Shown here piece by piece: positions 7,655 to 18,542 of a stretch of 49,797 bases of DNA. The notes under the pieces were generated by a model that did no database searches, was not told where the DNA came from, and saw only the letters and a program-made list of their open reading frames with translations. A program made the position numbers and the translations under genes. The stretch spans positions 1-49,797 of the forward strand of contig CALMIL010000254.1 of NCBI GenBank assembly GCA_937864005.1. The letters run 5' to 3'. The DNA comes from an uncultured Burkholderiales bacterium (GTDB lineage: Bacteria > Pseudomonadota > Gammaproteobacteria > Burkholderiales > Burkholderiaceae_C). Every line of letters begins with the position of its first letter. The first letter of the stretch is position 1.

Positions 7655-8878
7655 TCAGAGCGCGCAGCTTCGAAAGCCGCAGAACAGATCGTCCGTCTCG
7701 GGCGGCGCGAAATTGCGAAAGCGCGCGCTGCGCAGCCGCAGCCGGGTCGCGAACGAGGCCCCGCGCAGCACCTTGTGGCGGCCGAAGAAGGGCTGCGAAT
7801 AGTCGCGCCACGGGTCGGCGGCGAAGCCCGGATGGGGCCGCAAGGTGCTCGCCGTCCACTCCCACACCTCGCCCCAGGCAAAGCCCATCGAGGCGCCGGC
7901 GACGGCGGCGCATTCCCACTCGACCTCGGTCGGCAACCGGCGGCCGGCCCAGCGGCACCAGGCGGCGGCCTCGTACCAGCTGACGTGCATCACCGGCTGC
8001 GCCGGCGGCACGCGGGTGAGCCTGCCGAAGCGCTGCGCGAGCACGCCGTGGCGCATCTGCTCGACGTGGCGCGGGCAGCGCCGCCCGCTGCGCTGCACCC
8101 AGTCCCAGGCGTCGGGCGTCCACCAGCGCGGATCGTCGTAGCCGCCGTCGGCGACGAACTCGGCGAACTGCGCGAAGCTCACCGCCCGGGCGTCGATCTC
8201 GAATTCGGGCACCGCCACGTCGTGCGCCCACTTCTCGTTGTCGAAGACGAAGCCCCCCGGCTGCGACCCGAAGGCGTGCTGCGTCGCCGGCAGCACGAGC
8301 GGCGGCCGCTCGACGCCGCCTTGCGGCAGCCGCAGCGCTGCGGCATCGATGCCCAGCGTCTGCGCCGCGCGGGCCGCGGCCTCGCAGTGCATGTCCTCGT
8401 GAAAGAGCGCGAGGCGATAGAAGTAGAGCGCGGCGTCCGACTCGTCGGCCGATTCGAGCAGTTCGAGCGTCGTCTCGAGCGTATCGGCGAGGTAGTGCTT
8501 CAGGTCCTGCGTCGCCGGCAGTTCGAGCCGCCATCGATCGCCTGCACCGGCCTGCGCGACATCGAACCAGGCATCGGCCTGCGCCTCGATCGACGCCAGC
8601 CGCGGCTGCGTCGGATCGCACGCCGTGCCGCGCGCGCGCTGCACGTTGCGCGCGATCCAGCGCTCCTGGAACCAGCCGACGTGGCCGAGCATCCAGCGCG
8701 GCGGATCGGTCTGCGCATCCTGCGGCACGCTCTCTTCGTTCGCCTGCGGCGCCCCTTCGAGCGCATCGATCCAGCGCAGCGTGTGATTGCGCGCATCGAG
8801 CAGGGCGAGCGACAGCAGGCCCTTGCCGGCATACCGCATGCGCGGCGATTCGACGTTCGCGGTCTCGTTGTCGATCAC
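7655..8878 (-). CDS. SenA/EgtB-family non-haem iron enzyme (DinB-like plus FGE-sulfatase domain; probable selenoneine or ergothioneine pathway)
   Basis: A 407-residue two-domain protein. The N-terminal DinB-like bundle carries the iron ligands of the EgtB family: His66 (MLGHVGWF) and the HxxxHxE motif His160-His164-Glu166 (FHEDMHCEA). The C-terminal half is a formylglycine-generating-enzyme/SUMF1 domain (VMHVSWYEAAAWCRWAGRRLPTE, ending FCGFRSCAL). EgtB and SenA couple O2 activation to carbon-sulfur or carbon-selenium bond formation on hercynine. The ending and length seem closer to SenA of Burkholderiales, from memory. No egtD, senB or selD lies beside it. The start is the GTG at 8878; an ATG at 8839 is the alternative. 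It is divergent from the small lipoproteins. Confidence 0.8.
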   Translation of the reverse strand: MIDNETANVESPRMRYAGKGLLSLALLDARNHTLRWIDALEGAPQANEESVPQDAQTDPPRWMLGHVGWFQERWIARNVQRARGTACDPTQPRLASIEAQADAWFDVAQAGAGDRWRLELPATQDLKHYLADTLETTLELLESADESDAALYFYRLALFHEDMHCEAAARAAQTLGIDAAALRLPQGGVERPPLVLPATQHAFGSQPGGFVFDNEKWAHDVAVPEFEIDARAVSFAQFAEFVADGGYDDPRWWTPDAWDWVQRSGRRCPRHVEQMRHGVLAQRFGRLTRVPPAQPVMHVSWYEAAAWCRWAGRRLPTEVEWECAAVAGASMGFAWGEVWEWTASTLRPHPGFAADPWRDYSQPFFGRHKVLRGASFATRLRLRSARFRNFAPPETDDLFCGFRSCAL

Positions 8879-8966
8879 CCGCCGATTGTGCCCATGCGGA
8901 AGGCGCCGCGCCTTGGTCTAGACTGCGCGCGTTGCGCACCGCCGCGAACCGTTTGCTGCCGACGCC

Positions 8967-9152
8967 TTGAGACTCGCCCTGACATCCGTGCTGATTGCCG
9001 TCCTCTTTCTCGCCGGCTGCGAAACGCCGCAGGCGCGCTCCGAGCGCGCGCGTTTCGCGTGCTACGACGCCCGCGGCCGCTACGCCGCCACCATCGTGAC
9101 CCAGGGCGAGTGCGAGCGCCGGTTCTGGACCTGGCGCGAGGTCGACGAATGA
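8967..9152 (+). CDS. Small lipoprotein with CYD...GEC...WxWR motif (first of a pair)
   Basis: A 61-residue protein starting at TTG (8967), the only plausible start. A lipoprotein signal peptide with lipobox LFLAGC places the lipidated Cys at residue 18. The mature part contains CYDARGRYAATIVTQGEC followed by FWTWR. The same pattern occurs in the next gene, so these look like a tandem duplication. The two conserved cysteines may form a disulfide in the periplasm. The stop codon overlaps the ATG of the next gene (ATGA). I do not recognise the family and assign no function. Confidence 0.7.
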   Translation: MRLALTSVLIAVLFLAGCETPQARSERARFACYDARGRYAATIVTQGECERRFWTWREVDE

Positions 9153-9373
9153 GACGCCTGCGGCTCGGGCTGCGCGCCGCGACGTTCGCGGCGATGGCGG
9201 GAGCGGCGCTGCTGGCCGCATGCGGCGCGCCGCCGCAGGAGGGTTTCGTCGGCCCCGGTTGCTACGATCATCGCAACCGCATCGTGCCGACGATTCAGAC
9301 ACCGGGCGAATGCGCCGCCAATACCTGGGTCTGGCGCACCCAGCCCTGGCAGCCGGCGGCGCCCAAGCCGTAG
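9149..9373 (+). CDS. Small lipoprotein with CYD...GEC...WxWR motif (second of a pair)
   Basis: A 74-residue protein whose ATG at 9149 overlaps the preceding stop by 4 bp, so the two are almost certainly translationally coupled. The signal peptide ends in lipobox LLAAC with Cys25. The mature part has GCYDHRNRIVPTIQTPGEC then TWVWR, which aligns with the preceding gene: CYD-x-R-x-R, TI-x-T-x-GEC and W-x-WR match at equal spacing apart from one or two residues. A proline-rich tail follows. It converges on imuB with a 49-bp gap. The function is unknown; the paired arrangement suggests related or interacting envelope proteins. Confidence 0.72.
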   Translation: MRRLRLGLRAATFAAMAGAALLAACGAPPQEGFVGPGCYDHRNRIVPTIQTPGECAANTWVWRTQPWQPAAPKP

Positions 9374-9422
9374 CGGGTGGCCACGGCCGGACGCCGGCCG
9401 CTTGGCTGCCGGCGCGCCCCGC

Positions 9423-10946
9423 TCACGCGAACCGGCCGTGCAGATACCAGCCCTGCGCCGCATCCAGGCTCGGCAGACGCAGGCGGTAGATCCAGACGAG
9501 CGAGGCATCGGCCGCCTGGGCGATGAAATAGTCGCGCGCGGCGGTGCCGTACTCGTCCCACCAGCCGGCCTCGATGCGCTCGGGGCCGCTCAGCAGTTGC
9601 AGCGGCGCACCGTCGAGCAGCGGTTGGTCACGCCGCTCGGCGAGCGGCTGCGCCGGCTCGACGAGCCAGATCGGGCGCGTGATGAGATCGCCGCGCAGCG
9701 CCGGCACTGCGCGCTGCGCGGCGGGCCGGGCGTGGAGTGCGGCGGCGTCGACCGCGTGCGACGCGCTGGCGCGTTCGGGCCGGTGATCCTGCACGCGCAC
9801 GAGGCGCCGCACCCGCGGCCGGCCCAGGCGCGCCTGCAGGCGTTCGACGAGGCGCGTCAGGCCCTCGCGCTCGCCCTGCGCGCTCGGGAACAGCTCGCCG
9901 TTGGGCGGCGGCGCGCGCACGATATCGTCGCAATGCAGGGCCAGATCGAGCACCGGCGCGGCAAGCCCGGTGCGGTCGAGCCGCTCGCGAAGCAGCAGCT
10001 GCAGATGCCCGCCGTCGCGCGACGGCGCGGCGAGCGCAATCTCGATCCGGGTCGCGGCCGGGGCAGCGCGATCGTCGCGCTGGCGGCGCGCCTCGTGCTG
10101 CAGATCGAGCGCGAAGCGGCGCGCGAAGGCGTGCTGCGCCGACAGCCAGGCGACGAGCCGCGCAAGCAGCAGCCCGGCGCCGTGCAGCAGTTGCGCGCTC
10201 GTATCGGCGCGGGCGAAGAGCTCGATCCGGCTGTCGAACGCGGGCGCGGGCACGACCCGCTCGCGCGGGTCGGGGCGCTCGCCGTAGGCGCGGTCGATCT
10301 CGCCCAGCAGCGCCGCGCCGAAGCGCCGCGCCAGGCCGGCGCGCGGCAGGCGGCGCAGATCGGCGAGCCTGGAAAGGCCCATGCCCTGCAGCGCATCGGC
10401 CTGGCCGCGGGCCGCATCGAGCCCCTGCGCCGGCAGCGCGTCGAGCGCCGCGTGCAGTGCGGGCAGATCGGCGCAGTGCGTCGCTGCCGGGCCGCAGCGC
10501 GCCAGCAGGCCCGCGCCGAGCGCCGTGGGGGCGCTCGCGAGCTGCACCCGGTGCCCGAGTGGCTGCAAGGTCTCGCGCAGGCGCGAGACGAGCTTGTCGA
10601 GGCCGCCGAAGAGGCGCAGGCTGGCATCCACTTCGAGCAGCGCGCCGTCGGGCGGCAACGCGCTCACCGCCGGCGTGAATGCGAGGCAGGCGTGCAGCAC
10701 GCCTTGCAGCGCGCGCGCATCGCGCAGCGGGTCGGCCGCCGCGCTGACGAGTTGCGGCGCGAGGCCGAGCGCCGTATTGCGCCGCTGCCCGGGCCTGACG
10801 CCGAGCGCGCGCGCCCCCGCATTGGCATGCGTGACGATGCGCTGCGCCTGCACGAGCGCAAGCGGCATGCGGCGCAATTCGGGCGGCAGCGTCGCGGCGA
10901 ACGACTCGAGCGACAGCAGCGGCAGGTGCAGGGCGATCCAGAGCAT
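9423..10946 (-). CDS. imuB: ImuB-like Y-family DNA polymerase homologue
   Basis: A 507-residue protein of the DinB/UmuC superfamily (N-terminus MLWIALHLPLLSLE, then ALVQAQRIVTHANAGARALGV). The palm shows EVDASLRLFGG, but the first catalytic acidic residues of active Y-family polymerases (D-x-D at the N-terminus) are replaced by ALHLP. This is as expected for ImuB, which acts as a scaffold linking the beta clamp to the DnaE2/ImuC polymerase in SOS mutagenesis. It lies 22 bp downstream of imuA in the same operon. No imuC (dnaE2) follows; the next genes are the oppositely oriented lipoproteins. The C-terminal ~100 residues (WWDEYGTAARDYFIAQ, LVWIYRLR) match the usual ImuB tail. Confidence 0.9.
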   Translation of the reverse strand: MLWIALHLPLLSLESFAATLPPELRRMPLALVQAQRIVTHANAGARALGVRPGQRRNTALGLAPQLVSAAADPLRDARALQGVLHACLAFTPAVSALPPDGALLEVDASLRLFGGLDKLVSRLRETLQPLGHRVQLASAPTALGAGLLARCGPAATHCADLPALHAALDALPAQGLDAARGQADALQGMGLSRLADLRRLPRAGLARRFGAALLGEIDRAYGERPDPRERVVPAPAFDSRIELFARADTSAQLLHGAGLLLARLVAWLSAQHAFARRFALDLQHEARRQRDDRAAPAATRIEIALAAPSRDGGHLQLLLRERLDRTGLAAPVLDLALHCDDIVRAPPPNGELFPSAQGEREGLTRLVERLQARLGRPRVRRLVRVQDHRPERASASHAVDAAALHARPAAQRAVPALRGDLITRPIWLVEPAQPLAERRDQPLLDGAPLQLLSGPERIEAGWWDEYGTAARDYFIAQAADASLVWIYRLRLPSLDAAQGWYLHGRFA

Positions 10947-10968
10947 GGCGCGGGCGCACGGTCTTCAT

Positions 10969-11850
10969 TCACGCACCGCGCGAGGCGCCATCCGCCGCCT
11001 CGGAACCGGCGTCGCCCGACGGGGTCGGGCTTGCCGCCAGATCGACGAAGGCCGCAGCGCGCAACGGCTCGTCCCTCGATGCATGCCCTGCCGCCGCGCG
11101 CGCCCGGGCCTTGCGTTGCGCGGCCGCCGACAGCACCGGCGGCAGCACCAGTTGCAGCGGCGCCGCGAGCGGCGGGCCGCGGCGTTTGAACAGATGCAGC
11201 GCGAGCCGGTCGGCCCCCGCCGGCTCGAGGGCGATGCGCAGCGGCGCGGCGCTCGGCTGCCCGCGCGCGGCGATCTCGCGCAGCATGAAGGCCGGCCCGT
11301 CGTGCGCCTGCGCCGCAAGCTGCAGCCGGCGCAGCCGCTCGACAGGCAATCGCGGCGGCAGCCAGGCGATGAGCGCGCCGACATGGCCGCTTCTCGAGGC
11401 CTGCTCGATCGCCCACAGGCTGTCGCCCGAATGCCGGGCATGACTCCCGGCCTCGCCGGCAAACGCGCCGCGGCCATCGACAACCAGCATCTGCCCGGCA
11501 TCCAGCCCGAGTTGCGCCAGCGCCCACGCCGACAGCGTGGCCGGCGGGTCGAACAGCATCACGAGCCGCCCTGTGCGCAGCGTTGCGGCCAGGCTGGGCG
11601 CGAGCAGGCGCATCTCGCCGACGCCGGGATGCGCGAGCAGCAGCTCCGTCAGCACCCGGCGCGGCCAGCCGCCGCCGGGCAGCTGTGCGTCGAGCACGGC
11701 AAAGCCGCTCGCCAGCGCCCGCCCCGCGCCAACCCCAAGCCGGTGCGCACGCCACAGCGCCGGATGCAGCGCATCGAGATCGGCGCGCGGCGGCGCCTCC
11801 CGCGTCGCGGCTGCGGTGGAAGCTGAAACGACAGCGGGCAGGGCGTCCAT
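10969..11850 (-). CDS. imuA: ImuA, SOS mutagenesis cassette protein (SulA/RecA-like)
   Basis: A 293-residue protein that begins with a short variable segment and then LHPALWRAHRLG, typical of proteobacterial ImuA. A RecA/SulA-like core follows (FAVLDAQLPGGGWPRRVLTELLL...MRLLAPSLA and MLFDPPATLSAWALAQLGLD). The Walker A motif is degenerate, as in the family. ImuA acts with ImuB and DnaE2 in damage-induced translesion synthesis. It is the first gene of the operon and starts at the ATG at 11850, just 7 nt from a perfect LexA box. The C-terminal tail is rich in Ala, Ser and Asp and is probably disordered. Confidence 0.88.
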   Translation of the reverse strand: MDALPAVVSASTAAATREAPPRADLDALHPALWRAHRLGVGAGRALASGFAVLDAQLPGGGWPRRVLTELLLAHPGVGEMRLLAPSLAATLRTGRLVMLFDPPATLSAWALAQLGLDAGQMLVVDGRGAFAGEAGSHARHSGDSLWAIEQASRSGHVGALIAWLPPRLPVERLRRLQLAAQAHDGPAFMLREIAARGQPSAAPLRIALEPAGADRLALHLFKRRGPPLAAPLQLVLPPVLSAAAQRKARARAAAGHASRDEPLRAAAFVDLAASPTPSGDAGSEAADGASRGA

Positions 11851-11856
11851 TTGACT

Positions 11857-11885
11857 ACTGTATTTTCATACAGTTGTTTATGCAA
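11857..11885 (-). promoter_or_regulatory. Predicted promoter of imuA with embedded LexA box
   Basis: On the minus strand TTGCAT (11880-11885) and TACAGT (11857-11862) are separated by exactly 17 nt, a reasonable sigma-70 pair. The LexA box occupies the spacer and most of the -10. Counting 7 nt from the -10 puts the transcription start on the A of the imuA ATG (11850), which predicts a leaderless mRNA. The hexamers are only partial matches to consensus. Confidence 0.5.
11858..11873. promoter_or_regulatory. LexA (SOS) operator of imuAB
   Basis: CTGT-ATTTTCAT-ACAG, a perfect CTGT-N8-ACAG LexA box. The flanking bases (TACTG...CAGTT) also fit the extended gamma/betaproteobacterial consensus. It lies 7 bp upstream of the imuA start codon, so LexA binding should block the operon until DNA damage. 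Confidence 0.93.
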
Positions 11886-11950
11886 GCCCTGCCCACCAAC
11901 TCCCGACGCAGCCCGACGCAGGAGCCGCTGCTCGGCGCCGCCCCGAAACG

Positions 11951-11972
11951 AAAACGACCCCGCGAAGGGGCC
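11951..11972 (-). terminator. Intrinsic terminator after tRNA-Cys
   Basis: On the minus strand GGCCCC-TTCGC-GGGGTC (one G-U pair) is followed by GTTTTCGTTT. It lies about 12 nt past the 3' end of tRNA-Cys and before the imuA promoter, so it insulates the SOS operon from tRNA transcription. Confidence 0.7.
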
Positions 11973-11983
11973 GCTTTCATCGA

Positions 11984-12057
11984 TGGAGGCGCGAGCCGGA
12001 GTCGAACCGGCCTCTACGGATTTGCAATCCGGTGCATAACCGCTTTGCTATCGCGCC
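11984..12057 (-). tRNA. tRNA-Cys (anticodon GCA)
   Basis: On the minus strand the acceptor GGCGCGA pairs with TCGCGCC, followed by discriminator T (U) and CCA. The anticodon arm CGGAT-TTGCAAA-ATCCG region gives GCA. The T-arm GCCGGTTCGACTCCGGC is canonical. Length is 74 nt with encoded CCA. Just upstream (12062-12083) is an 8-bp inverted repeat, GGCCGCAT/ATGCGGCC, of unknown role. Confidence 0.97.
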
Positions 12058-12091
12058 GTGCGGCCGCATTTTGGCATGCGGCCCTCGCATG

Positions 12092-12114
12092 AAAAAGGGA
12101 AGCCTGGGCTTCCC
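12092..12114 (-). terminator. Intrinsic terminator after tRNA-Gly
   Basis: On the minus strand GGGAAGC-CCAG-GCTTCCC, a perfect 7-bp stem with a 4-nt loop, is followed by TTTTT. It lies 12 nt past the CCA end of tRNA-Gly. Confidence 0.9.
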
Positions 12115-12126
12115 TTCTCGAGAATC

Positions 12127-12202
12127 TGGAGCGGGAGACGAGTCTCGAACTCGCGACCTCAACCTTGGCAAGGTTGCGCTCTACCAACTGAGCTACTCCC
12201 GC
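12127..12202 (-). tRNA. tRNA-Gly (anticodon GCC)
   Basis: On the minus strand the acceptor GCGGGAG pairs with CTCCCGC, followed by T (discriminator U) and CCA. The D-arm is AGCTCAGTTGGTAGAGC and the anticodon stem-loop is CAACCTTGCCAAGGTTG with GCC. The T-arm GCGAGTTCGAGACTCGT is canonical. Length is 76 nt with encoded CCA. Confidence 0.97.
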
Positions 12203-12246
12203 ATCGCTTGGACCGAAGCCGTGACAGCGATCCAATCGAGCTGTGC

Positions 12247-12252
12247 ATTATA
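12247..12252 (-). promoter_or_regulatory. Candidate -10 box of the tRNA-Gly promoter
   Basis: A perfect TATAAT on the minus strand about 45 nt upstream of the tRNA-Gly 5' end. At 17 bp spacing the -35 position would fall in the lon 3' hairpin and has no TTGACA-like sequence, so this remains a candidate. Confidence 0.45.
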
Positions 12253-12265
12253 GCCGCAGACCGCG

Positions 12266-12289
12266 GCCGCACCGCCGAGGCGGTGCGGC
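12266..12289 (-). terminator. GC-rich 11-bp stem-loop downstream of lon
   Basis: GCCGCACCGCC (12266-12276) and GGCGGTGCGGC (12279-12289) are perfectly complementary around two bases, beginning 14 nt past the lon stop. There is no U-tract, so it may work as an mRNA 3' stabiliser or a Rho-assisted terminator rather than a classical intrinsic one. Confidence 0.5.
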
Positions 12290-12302
12290 GCACGGCCACC
12301 GA

Positions 12303-14726
<2,424 letters not shown>

Positions 14727-14894
14727 TGCTTACCTCTCTTTCTCGGAGCCATCTGGGGTCCGGGATGCGTTTTGCAAGAACCCGCGGGTCGCTTCGCGGC
14801 GGGGAGCGCGGGGGCCGGTCATCGGGCGACCGCGGTCTGATGCCGGGTCGCTCGAGCCTTCGTTGCGAAGGCCCTTCTTGTTCTTCTGTGTCTG

Positions 14895-16160
<1,266 letters not shown>

Positions 16161-16305
16161 GTCTGTGGACCCGGGTTGGAATCGTCAGGCCATCATAGTG
16201 CAAAGCGGCACTTCCGAGGCCGGCGAGTGGGATCGCTTCACCCCGCAGTTCGGCGCAACGCGCGCGCACCGCGCCGCCGCTGGGCAGGCGCGGGCGGCGC
16301 GCCGA

Positions 16306-16935
16306 TCAGGCCTTGTCCGGCTCCGCGCCGGCCCGCTTGGCAACCACCTGGTCGATCAGGCCGTAGGCCTTGGCTTCCTCGGCCGACATGAAGAAGTCAC
16401 GCTCGGAATCGAGGCGGATCTTCTCCAGCTTCTGGCCGGTGCGCTCGGCCAGGATGATGTTCAGACTTTCGCGCAGCTTCAGGATCTCGCGCGCCTGAAT
16501 CTCGATATCGGTCGCCTGCCCCTGCGCACCGCCGGAAGGCTGGTGAATCATGATGCGCGAATTCGGCAGCGCAAAGCGCTTGCCCTTCGCGCCGGCGGCC
16601 ATCAGGAAAGCGCCCATGCTCGCCGCCATGCCGATGCACATCGTCGAGACGTCGGGCTTGACGAACTGCATCGTGTCGAAGATCGACATGCCGGCGCTGA
16701 CCGAACCGCCGGGCGAGTTGATGTAGAAGTGAATGTCCTTGTCGGGGTTCTCGCTTTCGAGAAACAGCAATTGCGCGACGACGACAGCGGCCGTCTGGTC
16801 GTTGACCGGGCCGACGAGGAAGATCACCCGCTCGCGCAGCAGGCGGCTGTAGATGTCGTAGGCGCGTTCGCCGCGCCCCGACTGCTCGATGACCATCGGC
16901 ACGAGGCCGAGGCCTTGGGTTTGCAGCGCGCTCAT
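16306..16935 (-). CDS. clpP: ATP-dependent Clp protease proteolytic subunit ClpP
   Basis: A 209-residue serine peptidase that forms the tetradecameric Clp chamber. The catalytic Ser lies in [13 protein letters not shown], the catalytic His in [11 protein letters not shown], and the family hallmark [14 protein letters not shown] is intact. The start is the ATG at 16935, preceded by AAGGAAATTTC. The open frame extends further upstream but without family similarity. It sits between tig and clpX, the usual proteobacterial order. A CATAAT hexamer (minus strand, 16975-16980) is a possible -10, without a convincing -35. Confidence 0.98.
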   Translation of the reverse strand: MSALQTQGLGLVPMVIEQSGRGERAYDIYSRLLRERVIFLVGPVNDQTAAVVVAQLLFLESENPDKDIHFYINSPGGSVSAGMSIFDTMQFVKPDVSTMCIGMAASMGAFLMAAGAKGKRFALPNSRIMIHQPSGGAQGQATDIEIQAREILKLRESLNIILAERTGQKLEKIRLDSERDFFMSAEEAKAYGLIDQVVAKRAGAEPDKA

Positions 16936-17032
16936 GAAATTTCCTTGCGAAGGTGTTGCGTCGGGCTGACGCTGATTATGTCCGTGCTCGAAGCGCCCCG
17001 CGGCCGTCGCGCAGGCATGCACCGGCCCGGGT

Positions 17033-18340
17033 TCAGGACTGCATCAGTTCGTCGAACGCGAGCGTCTTGTCGATGACCTTGGCCCGCTCGAGCACGTACT
17101 GCGTCACGTTGTTCTCGACGACGACGGCCTCGACCTCGGCCATGCGCTGGCGATCGCCGAGGTACCAGCGCACGACCTCGGACGGCTTCTCGTAGCTCTG
17201 CGCCATCTCTTCGATGTGCGCCTGCATCTGTTCCGCCTTCGCCTGCAGGCTGTTCGCGCGCACGAGTTCGGCGACGACCAGACCCAGGCGCACGCGGCGC
17301 TCGGCCTGCGGCTTGAAAATCTCGGCCGGGATCGGCGCCTTGTCGGCGTCCTTCACGCCGCGCTTCTTCAAATCCTCGCGCGCCGCCTCGATCATGCGCT
17401 CGGTCTCGCCGCTGACGAGGGTGGTCGGCACGTCGAGTTCCGCGGCCTTGACGAGCGCATCCATCACCGCGCCCTTGTTGCGTGCGAGAACTCGAAACTT
17501 CACTTCGCGCTCGAGATTGCGCCGGATGTCGGCGCGCAGCGCGTCGACCGTGCCTTCCTTGATGCCGAGCGCCTTGGCGAGCGCCTCGTTCACCTCGGGC
17601 AGGTGCTGCGCCTCGACCTTCTTCAAGGTGACCATGAAGTCGGCTTCCTTGCCGGCCACGTCCTTGCCCTGGTAGTCGGCCGGGAACTGCAGCGGGAAGG
17701 TCTTCGAGTCGCCGACCTTCATGCCGCGCACCGCGTCCTCGAACGCGGCGAGCATCTGGCCTTCACCGACGACGAACTGGAACGCCTCGGCCTTGTTGCC
17801 CTCGAACGGCTCGCCGTCGATCTTGCCTTCGAAGTCGATCGTCACGCGGTCGCCGTCGGCCGCCGCTTCCGCCTGCGGGCGCAGCGCGAAGCTGCGGCGC
17901 TGCTTGCGCAGGATGTCGAGCGTCTTGTCGATCGCCGCCTCGGTGACCTCGGTCGACACGCGCTCGACCTCGGCCGCCGACAGATCGCCGAGCTTGACCT
18001 CGGGGTAGACCTCGAAGGTCGCGTCGAACGCGAGTTCGCCCTCGGCCGCGCCCTCCTTCTCGGAGATGCGCGGCGCGCCGGCGACGCGCAGGTTCGCCTC
18101 GTTCGTCGCGTCGGCGAAGGCGCGGCCGACCTTGTCGTTCATCACCTCGTAGTGCACCGAATAGCCGTAGCGCTGCGTCACGACGCTCATCGGCACCTTG
18201 CCGGGGCGAAAGCCGGCAGCCTTCACGGTGCGCGCAAGCTTGCGCAGGCGCGATTCGACTTCCTGCTTGATCGCGCTGGCGGGCAGCGTCAGCGTGATGC
18301 GGCGTTCGAGCTTCTCGAGGTTTTCAACGTTCACGGCCAT
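17033..18340 (-). CDS. tig: Trigger factor (ribosome-associated peptidyl-prolyl isomerase)
   Basis: A 435-residue chaperone. The N-terminal ribosome-binding domain holds the signature [17 protein letters not shown]. The middle FKBP-type PPIase domain includes [20 protein letters not shown] and GAMKV-like pocket residues. The C-terminal helical arms form the folding cradle. It binds nascent chains at the ribosome exit. It is the first protein gene of the tig-clpP-clpX-lon block and lies 30 bp downstream of tRNA-Leu(UAG), a common betaproteobacterial order. Confidence 0.97.
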   Translation of the reverse strand: MAVNVENLEKLERRITLTLPASAIKQEVESRLRKLARTVKAAGFRPGKVPMSVVTQRYGYSVHYEVMNDKVGRAFADATNEANLRVAGAPRISEKEGAAEGELAFDATFEVYPEVKLGDLSAAEVERVSTEVTEAAIDKTLDILRKQRRSFALRPQAEAAADGDRVTIDFEGKIDGEPFEGNKAEAFQFVVGEGQMLAAFEDAVRGMKVGDSKTFPLQFPADYQGKDVAGKEADFMVTLKKVEAQHLPEVNEALAKALGIKEGTVDALRADIRRNLEREVKFRVLARNKGAVMDALVKAAELDVPTTLVSGETERMIEAAREDLKKRGVKDADKAPIPAEIFKPQAERRVRLGLVVAELVRANSLQAKAEQMQAHIEEMAQSYEKPSEVVRWYLGDRQRMAEVEAVVVENNVTQYVLERAKVIDKTLAFDELMQS

Positions 18341-18370
18341 GATGTTCGGGGATCATTCAAGATTCGTTGC

Positions 18371-18457
18371 TGGTGCGCGGGGGGGGACTCGAACCCCCAC
18401 ACCATCGCTGGCGTCAGGACCTAAACCTGGTGCGTCTACCAATTTCGCCACCCGCGC
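18371..18457 (-). tRNA. tRNA-Leu (anticodon UAG)
   Basis: On the minus strand the acceptor GCGCGGG pairs with CCCGCGC, followed by A and CCA. The anticodon loop TTTAGGT gives UAG. A long variable arm (class II) and the T-arm GGGGGTTCGAGTCCCCC are present. The first anticodon-stem pair is a C-A mismatch. Length is 87 nt with encoded CCA. Confidence 0.96.
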
Positions 18458-18542
18458 TGGGGTGCCTTCGGCGGACAGGGGAGCGGGGCTGCTTCGCAAC
18501 CCCCTTCTGTTTGCTTTGGGCCGTTTTGATAAACGCGGGATT

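Noticed and set aside
11984..12202. tRNA-associated integration site (att) at tRNA-Cys/tRNA-Gly
   Set aside because: No integrase, no repeated tRNA 3' end and core genes on both sides.
14727..14894. Heat-shock (sigma-32) promoter in front of lon
   Set aside because: No CTTGAA/CCCCAT-like pair with proper spacing was seen on the minus strand; only a 7-bp stem and a ribosome-binding site.
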